64,000 bases of DNA from DSVZ01 sp964568145. GTDB lineage: Bacteria; Verrucomicrobiota; Verrucomicrobiia; Limisphaerales; J093. Below the pieces are notes generated by a model. It saw only the letters and a list, made by a program, of their open reading frames with translations, had not been told where the DNA came from and did not search any database. The stretch is from positions 45,527 to 109,526 of the forward strand of contig CAZMOZ010000014.1 of assembly GCA_964568145.1 (NCBI GenBank), read 5' to 3'. The position numbers and the translations under genes are program-made. Of this stretch, positions 16,696 through 25,489 are shown in pieces. The number at the start of each line of letters is the position of its first letter. Within the stretch, counting starts at the first letter, position 1.

Positions 16696-19600
16696 ATGAA
16701 GTGGCTTTGCACAATCGTGGTTGGAATCGGCTTGCTGCCGGCCGCTTGGGCGGCCGGGGCCGGGCCGCAACCCTCGTACGTGAACCGCGGCACGACGAGC
16801 TACGCCGTGCCGCCTACGCAGACCAATCCGAACGCGTTCAACTTCTTCCCCTCGCGGGTGTTTCCCAACCCGGCGATTCCGCCCATCTTCATCAATCCCG
16901 GCACGGTCAATTTCACCAACCCGCCGCAGATCAACGCCACTGCGTTCCTGAACTTGGGCAATTTCGGAGTTCAGACGATTCTGCCGTACGACTTCCAGAA
17001 CACCCTGTATTTCACCAATCGCGGCACGATGATCGGCGCGCCAGGCTTCCGTTTTGACTACACCGACGACTTTGGTGTCCGGCGGCCAGCGTACAACTTT
17101 GTGAACGAGGCGCCTGGCGTCATCGCGGGCTTGGAGGCCAACGGGTATTCCGGTTACAGCAACGTGTTCTTCCAGACCATGATGCAGATCCGGGCCACCA
17201 ACATCCTCAGCCCAGGCTATCTGCAGGTGGGCAACGTCGGCACCCTGCGGCTGGAAGGGCAGAACGTGAACCTCGCCCGTGGCGGCTTGGAGGTGCAGCC
17301 GGTTGTCGGATCTCCGGTCGCCAACGTTTATTTCGAGCTGACCGACAGCGAACCCACACCCGACGCGTTTTACGGGGACAACGCGATCTACGACCTCTAC
17401 TGGGGCGCCGGATTGCAGCAAATACCGATCCCGGGGCCAATCAACACAGCGAACATTCTGCGTTTCTTCGGAGCCGACCTGCTGGCCAGCGCGCCGACGC
17501 ATCAAGTGCTGAGCGGGCCGGGATGGAACATCGGGTACACCAGTTTCAGTACCTTCGTTCCTGGGACGTACATGACCGCTATTGGCAACACCGGGATTGT
17601 GGCTTTCACCGGGCTCACGTTGACCAACTTCGACGGCTCCATCTCGAACATCATCGTGCCCACGAACATCTTCCGGCAGGCGGTGGTGGTGGGCGTGAGT
17701 GACACCAACTTCACGGTCCGCACGAAATTCGGACCACCGGGACCGGCCGGCATGGGCTTGGGCATCGTGGCGGTGGAGATCGCCTCCGGCACCACAAACG
17801 TGGCGCGAGGCATCCCGGAGGCCAGCTCGCTCTATTTTGTGGACTACTTGGGCTACGATACCAACACTCTGGTGGTAACCAATCTTGGCCCTTGGGTGCC
17901 CACTGGCCGGCCTTACGCGTACGAGATTTACCGCGAGCTGCCGTTCTTCGAGTCGCTTGGCGCCAACGGCAACAGCCCGCTCTTCAACACCTTCCTGTAC
18001 CACCGCTCGTTCTCGAACGTCTTTGCCACGAACCTCTACGCCGGCTATGCGGCGTCCATTGACAACGTGGCCGCCCGTCCGCCGGTCGTGCCTGGATCCA
18101 CAACGACCAACACGCCCGGCCGGATCGAAATCCAGGCGGACACGCTCGACCTGACCAAGACCCGCATCCGGGGCATCACCTTGGTCGAGATCAAGACCGC
18201 GCACCTGAAGAGCAGTGACGGCGCTGTGGTGGACGTGGAGAATCTGATCTACGACATTGGGTCCACCAACGGCCTGCTCACCATGCGCAATCTGGCCCGG
18301 GAAAGCGCGCACGCCGTCCGGGGTGAACTGCAGGCGTGGACTGGCATCTGGTCCAACCAGTTCGCGCTGGTGCTCTCCAACTGGTTCATTGACGCCAACA
18401 CCAACTACTTCAACCCCGTGACCAACGCGGTGGACGTCAACTTGTATTGCCTGATCCTGAGCGCGGACCTGCTTGCCCGGACCCAGCAGGTGATCACGCA
18501 CACGCTGGCGTTGAACAGCACCAACGTGATCGTGGACGATCCGTATCTCGTCAGCGACAAGATGCTGATCAACGCCGAAGGACTGACAGTGAACGGTCAG
18601 ATCGCCCTCACCAACGTCGTCCCGGACTGGACTTACGCGCTGACGCCGAATCTCCGGTTCCTGACCAACCACGGCACCATCCGGCCTTGGAACGTCGGGT
18701 ACTACGGGGCCGACTTCCCGGCTGGCCGGCGGCTGGAGCGGTTCATCAACACCGGCACGCTCGAAGCCGAGGGACACGAGATCGCCTGCGACTACTTTGA
18801 GGATTCGGGCGTGGTGCAGAACAACAACGACCTGCGGCTGTTTGCGAACACAGCCATCTTCCAGGGCAGCTTTCACGCCGTGGGCGGCGGGGCGCATTAC
18901 TTCGGGCAGGACTACAAGCTGCGCAACCACCGCGTGGTCGCGGATCGCGGCCTGTTCATCAACGCCACCAACAGCTTCACGGATGCCGGCGCCGGATCGA
19001 ACAACAGCTTCGAGTTGCTGGACGGCTTCCATCTGATCCGCAAGCCGCTGCACGGCGACCTGCTGGGCACGCTGGTCCAGACGCGCGCGCCGCGCTTTGT
19101 CAGCGTGGCCCACACTTGGGCGGCGGAGGATCGCGGGGCGAGCGCGGCGGGCTTCACCGACAACATGGCCATCGGCCGGTTGCGGCTGGAAAGCCTTCCT
19201 GCCGGCGAACTGCGACTCGGACCGCCTGTGGACGGCATGGGCCTGCCCGTGCCCGGCAATTTCGGGTTGTATGTGGATTACCTCGAGTTCTCCACCAACC
19301 TGGTGGCCGGTGGACCAACGGTCGCTGAAGACCCGGAGGCCTACCTCGTGATCGAACCCGGCCTGACGGTCTATTTCGCCGCCTCGAACCTCAACGCGGA
19401 GGACTTGGACGGCCGCTTCAACGGCCGCCTCCGCTGGGTGAGGGAATTCGCCGGACCCCGCAGCGGTGTGGACGTGGCCTTGCGCACCGGCCGGACCATC
19501 CGCATCAACATCGGGCTGGTGGACAGCCGCCAGATTGACTCCGACGGCGACGGCTTGGTGAATGCCTTCGACATCCACCCGTTCGACGACGTGCTCATCA

Positions 19601-19842
19601 CCGATTTCGAGATCACGTCCGTCAATCCGTACCAGACCCGGATTTCGTGGCGCGCGGCGGCCCAGACCGAGTATTTTGTCGAGCGCACGGCGGACTTGAA
19701 GGCGGCGGATTGGAGCGTCATCGCCACCAGGGCCAATCCCCTGCCGGACGTGCAGATTTTGACGGTCACCGATGTCATCAACCAGAACAGCGGTGCCGCC
19801 GGAGGCGGCCAGCAGTACTACCGCGTGCGGTATGAGCCGTGA
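16696..19842 (+). CDS. Large exported fibre-like protein with TSP3-like site and shared C-terminal module
   Basis: 1048 residues from ATG 16696, which starts a signal peptide (MKWLCTIVVGIGLLPAAWAA). The frame is open further upstream but overlaps the previous gene's Gly tail. Most of the chain is Asn/Thr-rich, with many short beta motifs such as NxGTxxxxN (NPGTVNFTNP, TNRGTMIGAPG, INTGTLEAEG). This suggests a repetitive beta-solenoid or adhesin-like fold. Near the C-terminus are an Asp-rich calcium site (DSDGDGLVNAFDIHPFDD) and the module seen in neighbouring proteins (YFVERTADLKAADW ending QYYRVRYEP). A strong terminator follows. Role unknown; surface exposure is likely. Confidence 0.65.
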   Translation: MKWLCTIVVGIGLLPAAWAAGAGPQPSYVNRGTTSYAVPPTQTNPNAFNFFPSRVFPNPAIPPIFINPGTVNFTNPPQINATAFLNLGNFGVQTILPYDFQNTLYFTNRGTMIGAPGFRFDYTDDFGVRRPAYNFVNEAPGVIAGLEANGYSGYSNVFFQTMMQIRATNILSPGYLQVGNVGTLRLEGQNVNLARGGLEVQPVVGSPVANVYFELTDSEPTPDAFYGDNAIYDLYWGAGLQQIPIPGPINTANILRFFGADLLASAPTHQVLSGPGWNIGYTSFSTFVPGTYMTAIGNTGIVAFTGLTLTNFDGSISNIIVPTNIFRQAVVVGVSDTNFTVRTKFGPPGPAGMGLGIVAVEIASGTTNVARGIPEASSLYFVDYLGYDTNTLVVTNLGPWVPTGRPYAYEIYRELPFFESLGANGNSPLFNTFLYHRSFSNVFATNLYAGYAASIDNVAARPPVVPGSTTTNTPGRIEIQADTLDLTKTRIRGITLVEIKTAHLKSSDGAVVDVENLIYDIGSTNGLLTMRNLARESAHAVRGELQAWTGIWSNQFALVLSNWFIDANTNYFNPVTNAVDVNLYCLILSADLLARTQQVITHTLALNSTNVIVDDPYLVSDKMLINAEGLTVNGQIALTNVVPDWTYALTPNLRFLTNHGTIRPWNVGYYGADFPAGRRLERFINTGTLEAEGHEIACDYFEDSGVVQNNNDLRLFANTAIFQGSFHAVGGGAHYFGQDYKLRNHRVVADRGLFINATNSFTDAGAGSNNSFELLDGFHLIRKPLHGDLLGTLVQTRAPRFVSVAHTWAAEDRGASAAGFTDNMAIGRLRLESLPAGELRLGPPVDGMGLPVPGNFGLYVDYLEFSTNLVAGGPTVAEDPEAYLVIEPGLTVYFAASNLNAEDLDGRFNGRLRWVREFAGPRSGVDVALRTGRTIRINIGLVDSRQIDSDGDGLVNAFDIHPFDDVLITDFEITSVNPYQTRISWRAAAQTEYFVERTADLKAADWSVIATRANPLPDVQILTVTDVINQNSGAAGGGQQYYRVRYEP

Positions 19843-19871
19843 CGGGGCACCCCCGGGCCGCAAGCTTGAGG

Positions 19872-19914
19872 GGCGCGTTGGCGCTTCGGGCGCGACGCGC
19901 CTTTCCCATCTTTT
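19872..19914 (+). terminator. Rho-independent terminator after the fibre-like protein
   Basis: GGCGCGT (19872-19878) pairs with ACGCGCC (19895-19901), with an inner GCGC-TTCGG-GCGC stem, and is followed by TTTCCCATCTTTT. It separates the 6-20 kb transcript from the protease gene. Confidence 0.75.
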
Positions 19915-19932
19915 GAAAGCCGAGGTGAAGTG

Positions 19933-22900
19933 ATGAAGACGCGAGTTTTCCAGATTGCCCTGGCGGGCGGTTTGTGGCTGGGCCTGGCCGCCGTGCAGGC
20001 GCATCGGGCGCCGGCCCTGGCCCCGCTGCCCGATTTCGACAAGCGCGAGGCCGGCGGCCCCCGTCCGGCGGGGTTCCGGGTCGTCCCGGCGCAGGGACAA
20101 TTCGAGTTTGCGCCCGCCCAGCGCGCGGCCGCCGCCACGTTGCGCAACCGCCTGCCGAACGCGCAGATTGAGCCCAGCCGGTTCACCCGCTCCCCGCGGC
20201 TGGTGACCGCCGAACGCGGCTTCCTGACCGGCGTCAACGGCACGGGTGGCGCCATTTCCGCCGCGAACCTGAACGCCATTCCCGCCGGCGACCCGCAACG
20301 CGTGGTCAAGGCCTTCGTTCGCGAGCACCAGACCCTGTTCGGACACGGCCCCGAGGCGCTCGACCGCGCGGCCGTGAAGCGTGAGTTTGTGGCCGCGCAT
20401 AACGGTCTGCGCACGACGATCTGGCAGCAGGAACACGCCGGGATTCCGGTCTTCGAGGCGCTGTTCCAAAGCCACGTCACCAAGCGGGGCGAATTGGCGC
20501 GCGTGTCCAGCCAGTTTCTGGCCGACCCGGCCCGCGCTGTGGCGAACGGCGCGGCGCATTGGGCCTCGCTCGCGGCGAATCCGCCGGTTTCCCTCGCCGA
20601 GGCAGTGGCCCGGGCCGGGGCGGATGTTGGCGCGGAACTTGACTCCGTGGCGGTGCGGCAGCTCGAGGGCTTCTCCGGCGCGGAACTCAAAACCCGGGCG
20701 CGCGCGCCGAAACTGAACGGCGACGTGCATGCCCAACTGGTCTGGCTGCCGCTGAACGCCGACAGCGCGCGGTTGTGCTGGCAGGTGATTTTCGTCAGCC
20801 AGGCCCGGCGGGAAATGTTCCGCACGCTGGTGGACGCCGAGACCGGCGAGGTCATGCTGCGCCACAACCTGACCCGTTACCAGGCCCTGCCTGGCGCCGT
20901 GCCCGGCACGTACCGCGTGTACACCAGCGACAGCCCGTCGCCGTTCACGCCTGGCTGGCCCGCGCCCAATGTCGGGCAGCCCCCGCTCCAGCCGCGGACG
21001 CTGGTGACCAACATCGTGGCCCTGAGTCTCACGGCCTCGCCCGCCGGGTGGCTCAACCCGCCCAGCCCGCTGGCCGGGTACAACACCACCGGCAACAACG
21101 TGGACGCCCACACCGACCTGGACGATGACGACGAGCCGGATGTGCCGCGGCCCGCCTCGAATCTGGATCCGCCGGTGTTCGATTTCGCGTTTGGCCCGCT
21201 GGGCGACGACACGCGGGATCTGCTTTTGCAGGCGCCCGTCACCTACACCAACGCCTCCGTGGTGAATCTGTTCTACTGGAACAACTACATGCACGACCGG
21301 CTCTACGAGCTGGGCTTCACCGAGGCGGCGGGCAACTTCCAGAACAACAACTTCGGTCGCGGCGGCCTGGGCAACGACGCGGTGCAGGCGGACGCGCTGG
21401 ACGGCGCGCTGTTGAACGATCCGTTCCACCGCAACAACGCCAATTTCTACCCGCCGCCCGACGGCATTCCCGGCCGGATGCAGATGTACGTGTTCGACGG
21501 CCCGGTGCCCAACCGCGACGGCTCGCTGGACTCGGAAGTCGTCTGCCACGAGTACACCCACGGCCTGACCGACCGCCTGGTGGGCGGCGGTGTCGGCATC
21601 ACGGCGCTCCAGACCGCCGGCATGGGCGAGGGGTGGTCGGACTTTTACCCGCTCTGCCTGTTGAGCGAACCCAGCGACGATCCGCGGGCCAGCTACCCCT
21701 CGGGAGGCTTCGCCAGTTACCTGCTCTACGACCTGACCGAGAACTACTACTTTGGTATCCGGCGCTACCCGTACTCGACCGACATGACGAAGAATCCGCT
21801 CACGTTCAAGGACATTGACCCGACGCAGGCGGACGAACACTTCGGGATTCCTTTCAATCCGATTTTCGGCAACGCGGCCTCCAATCCTTCGGAGGTCCAT
21901 AATCAAGGTGAGGTGTGGTGCATCACCCTCTGGGAGGTGCGCGCCAACTTGGTGGATACCTACGGCTGGCACACCGGCAACCAGCTCGCGCTCCAGCTTG
22001 TGACCGACGGCTTGAAGCTTTGCCCGCCGAACCCGACCTTCCTGGAGGCGCGCGACGCCATTGTGCAGGCGGATCAGATTCTGACCGGCGGCGCGAACGA
22101 AGCGGACATCTGGGTGGGCTTTGCCAAGCGAGGCATGGGCTACTCCGCGCGCGCGCCGCGCAGCTCCACCACCGTTGGGGTGATCGAGGCGTTTGACCTG
22201 CCGCCGGGCGTGGGACCGCAGCCGCCCACCGGCGTGTTGAACCTGTCCGTTGTCCCGCCGGACCGCTCGACCATTTTCGGCGGCGCGCCCACCAACGTGT
22301 TTGTCCTGGTGCGGGACGGCGTTGGCGTGACCAACGCCACCGTCACCGCCAAGGTCAACGGCGTCATCGACCTCCCGGTCAACAACGCGGGCACCCCGCC
22401 GGATGCGCGGCCGGGCGATTCGGTGTACACCGCGTTGCTCCAGGCGCCCGACACTGCCACAAACATCACGCTCTTCATCAACGCCGAGGCGCCGGACAAG
22501 ACCAACGCGACGCTGAACGTGACCTATTACATCGCGCGCCAGCCGGCCAACGACATGTTCAACAGCCGGCTCAAGGTCCCGGCCCAGGGCGCGTTCTACA
22601 ACACCAACAACCGGTTTGCCACGACCGAGCCGGGCGAACCGCCCCCCGCCGGCACGTCCAACTTCGTCTCCTCGCTGTGGTGGACTTGGACGCCCACCAA
22701 CAACAGCCGGGTGCTTGTGGACACGGCCGGCAGCGCCTTCCGCAGCGTCGTGGCCGTGTACACCGGCACGTCAATCACCAACCTCAAGGAGGTCAAGGCG
22801 GTGGCCCAGGTGCCGGAGCGCCGGCAAAGCTACCTGTACTTCGACGCGGTGGCCGGCCAGGCCTACCAGATTTCAATCTCCGGTGCGGGCCCGGCCAACT

Positions 22901-24498
22901 CCGGCCTGCTGCGGCTGCGCATCGCGCCCAACGGCCAGCCGGACATCACCCCCCCGGTCATCAGCGTGGTCACGCCGCCCAGCGGTTACATCTGGACGAA
23001 CAACGTCATTGATGTCGTCGCCGAGGCGGTGGATCCCGAGCCGTTGTCCAGCGGCGTGGACCAGATCACCTTCCGCGTGAGCCCACGGCAGTTTGGGCCG
23101 GACGTGGTCAAGTCCGCCCTGGCCACCGGTACCACAGGGTCCATCGCGCTGACCGAAGGCCGCAACACGATCACCGTCACCGCGACCGACGGTTCCGGCA
23201 ACGCCTCGTCCACCAACATCGTGGTGACCTACCGGCGTCCCGAGCCGTACAACGATCACTTCGTCCAGGCGGGCACGCTCGCGGGCGACAACGGCACGGT
23301 CACGGTGGCGAACGCGCTGGCCACCCGCGAACCCGGCGAGCCGCGGCACGCAGGCAACAACGGCGGCAAGTCGGTGTGGTGGCGCTTCAAGGCCCCGAGC
23401 GATGGCGTGCTGCTGCTCAGCACCGAAGGTACGGGCTTCGACACCGTGATGGGCCTGTACACCGGCGACCGCGTAAACGCCCTCCAGACTCTGGCGTCGA
23501 ATGACGATGCCTTCGAAGGCTCGCTGTTCAGCAAGATCCGGCAGGCCGTGCGCGCGAACCGGCTGTACTCAATCGCGGTGGACGGCTTCAACGCCGCCAC
23601 GGGTCGCGTCCAGCTCGCCTACGCGTTCAGTCCGGCCCAGTTGTACACCGTGAAGCTCACCCAGACTGCCGGCGGTCTCACTTTCCCGCCGGCGGGCGAC
23701 ATTGATGTCGAGGCCGGCTCCAGCCTCCAGCTCTACGCGGATCCCGACCCCGGCTACGAATTTGCCGGCTGGGAAGGCGACATCCTCACCACGGAGAACC
23801 CAGTGCCCGTGCCGGTGACACGCAACCTGGCCATCCGCGCGACGTTCCGCCCGCAACCCGTGGCCGACGACTTCGAGTCCGGCGGGCTGACCCGGCTGCC
23901 GTGGCAGGTGGGCGGGGCGCTACCGTGGGTTGTCACGGACCAAGCCGCGTTTGCGAGCCGGTACTCGGCGCGTTCGGGCCAGATCGGCCACAGCCAGTTC
24001 AGCTCGCTGAAACTCACCCACGCGTTGCGGGCCGGCGCCGGAAGTTTCGACTTCAAGGTCAGTTCCGAGGCGGGCTGGGACTTCCTCGAGTTCTACGTGG
24101 ACGGCGTGCTGCTGCAACGGTGGTCGGGCGAGGTTGAGTGGACCAAGTTTGAGTTCGCCGTCACCGCCGGCACGCACACCCTCGAATGGCGTTACGTCAA
24201 GGACGCCGCCAACAGCCGGGGCCTCGACGCGGCCTTCGTGGACAACGTGGCGTTGCCGCTCGCCGTGCCGGACGACGGTACCACGCCCACCTTGAGCATC
24301 GGTCGCGCCTTCACGGGAGGCGTCCAAGTGCGCCTCAAAGGCCAGACCAACCAGGTGTATGTCATCCAGGCGGCCGAGTCGCTGCCAGCGCGGTGGCGCG
24401 GCGTGTACACGAACGTCGCCACCTCGGGCGAGGTGATTTTCATTGATCCCGAGTCGGTCGCGCTGCCGCAACGGTTCTACCGGGGCGTGCGGCCTTGA
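19933..24498 (+). CDS. Secreted M36 fungalysin-type metalloprotease with C-terminal binding modules
   Basis: 1521 residues with signal peptide (VFQIALAGGLWLGLAAVQA). A fungalysin/thermolysin propeptide (about 90-180) precedes the M36 catalytic domain. That domain has the zinc motif HEYTH at residues 539-543 and the third ligand Glu566 in GMGEGWSDF. Later parts are Ig-like linkers, two pre-peptidase-type domains beginning ANDMFN (about 875) and YNDHF (about 1107), an InlB-like repeat ending YEFAGWEGD, a jelly-roll-like module (FDFKVSSEAGWDFLEFYVDG) and the shared C-terminal module ending RFYRGVRP. It probably digests extracellular protein after self-processing. The start is ATG 19933; a GTG lies directly before it. 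Confidence 0.9.
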   Translation: MKTRVFQIALAGGLWLGLAAVQAHRAPALAPLPDFDKREAGGPRPAGFRVVPAQGQFEFAPAQRAAAATLRNRLPNAQIEPSRFTRSPRLVTAERGFLTGVNGTGGAISAANLNAIPAGDPQRVVKAFVREHQTLFGHGPEALDRAAVKREFVAAHNGLRTTIWQQEHAGIPVFEALFQSHVTKRGELARVSSQFLADPARAVANGAAHWASLAANPPVSLAEAVARAGADVGAELDSVAVRQLEGFSGAELKTRARAPKLNGDVHAQLVWLPLNADSARLCWQVIFVSQARREMFRTLVDAETGEVMLRHNLTRYQALPGAVPGTYRVYTSDSPSPFTPGWPAPNVGQPPLQPRTLVTNIVALSLTASPAGWLNPPSPLAGYNTTGNNVDAHTDLDDDDEPDVPRPASNLDPPVFDFAFGPLGDDTRDLLLQAPVTYTNASVVNLFYWNNYMHDRLYELGFTEAAGNFQNNNFGRGGLGNDAVQADALDGALLNDPFHRNNANFYPPPDGIPGRMQMYVFDGPVPNRDGSLDSEVVCHEYTHGLTDRLVGGGVGITALQTAGMGEGWSDFYPLCLLSEPSDDPRASYPSGGFASYLLYDLTENYYFGIRRYPYSTDMTKNPLTFKDIDPTQADEHFGIPFNPIFGNAASNPSEVHNQGEVWCITLWEVRANLVDTYGWHTGNQLALQLVTDGLKLCPPNPTFLEARDAIVQADQILTGGANEADIWVGFAKRGMGYSARAPRSSTTVGVIEAFDLPPGVGPQPPTGVLNLSVVPPDRSTIFGGAPTNVFVLVRDGVGVTNATVTAKVNGVIDLPVNNAGTPPDARPGDSVYTALLQAPDTATNITLFINAEAPDKTNATLNVTYYIARQPANDMFNSRLKVPAQGAFYNTNNRFATTEPGEPPPAGTSNFVSSLWWTWTPTNNSRVLVDTAGSAFRSVVAVYTGTSITNLKEVKAVAQVPERRQSYLYFDAVAGQAYQISISGAGPANSGLLRLRIAPNGQPDITPPVISVVTPPSGYIWTNNVIDVVAEAVDPEPLSSGVDQITFRVSPRQFGPDVVKSALATGTTGSIALTEGRNTITVTATDGSGNASSTNIVVTYRRPEPYNDHFVQAGTLAGDNGTVTVANALATREPGEPRHAGNNGGKSVWWRFKAPSDGVLLLSTEGTGFDTVMGLYTGDRVNALQTLASNDDAFEGSLFSKIRQAVRANRLYSIAVDGFNAATGRVQLAYAFSPAQLYTVKLTQTAGGLTFPPAGDIDVEAGSSLQLYADPDPGYEFAGWEGDILTTENPVPVPVTRNLAIRATFRPQPVADDFESGGLTRLPWQVGGALPWVVTDQAAFASRYSARSGQIGHSQFSSLKLTHALRAGAGSFDFKVSSEAGWDFLEFYVDGVLLQRWSGEVEWTKFEFAVTAGTHTLEWRYVKDAANSRGLDAAFVDNVALPLAVPDDGTTPTLSIGRAFTGGVQVRLKGQTNQVYVIQAAESLPARWRGVYTNVATSGEVIFIDPESVALPQRFYRGVRP

Positions 24499-24544
24499 GA
24501 CCGGATTCTGGAGTGCCGCGGGCGGTAATGCCTGCTCGCCCAAG

Positions 24545-24607
24545 CCCGAATACCGAAGTTGGCCGCAGCGCAGTGCGTCCCGCCTGCCCAACTTCGGTTT
24601 TCGCGGG
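24545..24607. repeat. Repeat family R1, palindromic copy 1
   Basis: The left arm (24546-24562, core ACCGAAGTTGG) pairs with the right arm (24588-24603, core CCAACTTCGGT) around a conserved loop containing CGCAGCGCAGTGCGTCCCG. Copies 2 and 3 are at 34361-34420 and 59868-59928. It lies between the M36 protease and coaE. Confidence 0.85.
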
Positions 24608-24755
24608 AAGCTTCCGAACCCGGCAGGACAATCCGGCGTCAGCCAGACCACAACCCGTTGGTGGAAGCGGCGCCGGATTTCCCCGGCAGGTTGACCGCCC
24701 GGACTGGCGCACGAAAACCGCCGGTCGGGCGCGGGACGTGGGCTGAAAACTCTCC

Positions 24756-25397
24756 ATGAAACTTCTGGGCCTCACCGGCGGCATCGGCATGGGCAAATCT
24801 GCCGCTGCCGACTGCTTCCGGCAATTGGGCCTGCCGGTGGTGGACACCGACGTGTTGGCGCGGGAGCTGGTTGCCCCCGGCCAGCCGGCCCTGGCCGAAA
24901 TCCGCCAGGCCTTCGGCCCGGTGGTCGTGGATGATTCGGGCGGCCTGCGCCGTGATGTTCTGGCCCGGATCGTTTTCGCCGATGTAATCCGCCGCCGCCG
25001 GTTGGAGGGCATCTTGCATCCACGCATCCGCGACGCCTGGCTGGCGCAGGCCGAGGCCTGGCGCGCGGAAGGCCGGCCGGCCGGGGTGGTGGCGATCCCG
25101 CTGCTGTTCGAGACACAGGCGGCCGGGCAGTTCGCGGCGACGATCTGTGTCGCCTGCACGGCGGCTAGTCAGCGCGAGCGGCTGCGGGCGCGTGGCTGGT
25201 CGGCGGAGGAAATCAACCTCCGGCTGGCGGCCCAATGGCCGGTCGAACAGAAGATGGCCGCGGCCGATTTTGTCGTCTGGGCCGAAGGCGGGCTGGCTAA
25301 CACTGCGGCCCAGATCGAACGCATCCTTGCCCGGCTTGGTCTGGATCGCCTGAAAAGCCGTGTCGAGCCTCAAACCACCGCCGCGGCTGGCGTGTGA
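24756..25397 (+). CDS. coaE: Dephospho-CoA kinase
   Basis: 213 residues, the usual size. The P-loop GGIGMGKS is at residues 9-16. VVDTDVLARELVAPG and the LEGILHPRIRDAW lid/substrate segment follow, then VVAIPLLFE and the Arg-rich RERLRARGWS. It phosphorylates dephospho-CoA at the 3' hydroxyl, the last step of coenzyme A synthesis, in the cytoplasm. It stands alone between two giant secreted protease genes, so it has no obvious functional link to them. Confidence 0.95.
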   Translation: MKLLGLTGGIGMGKSAAADCFRQLGLPVVDTDVLARELVAPGQPALAEIRQAFGPVVVDDSGGLRRDVLARIVFADVIRRRRLEGILHPRIRDAWLAQAEAWRAEGRPAGVVAIPLLFETQAAGQFAATICVACTAASQRERLRARGWSAEEINLRLAAQWPVEQKMAAADFVVWAEGGLANTAAQIERILARLGLDRLKSRVEPQTTAAAGV

Positions 25398-25489
25398 ACT
25401 GCTTACCAAGGTCCAATACAAGGGCAGTTTCTTGAATGCCCTTGCGACCCAAGTTTCGGTTACCTAGAGTCGTCGCACCTGAAAACGCC

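Noticed and set aside
16666..21972. Open frame of about 1768 codons on the minus strand
   Set aside because: It spans the reverse of two convincing exported genes and the terminator between them; composition is typical of GC-rich antisense frames.
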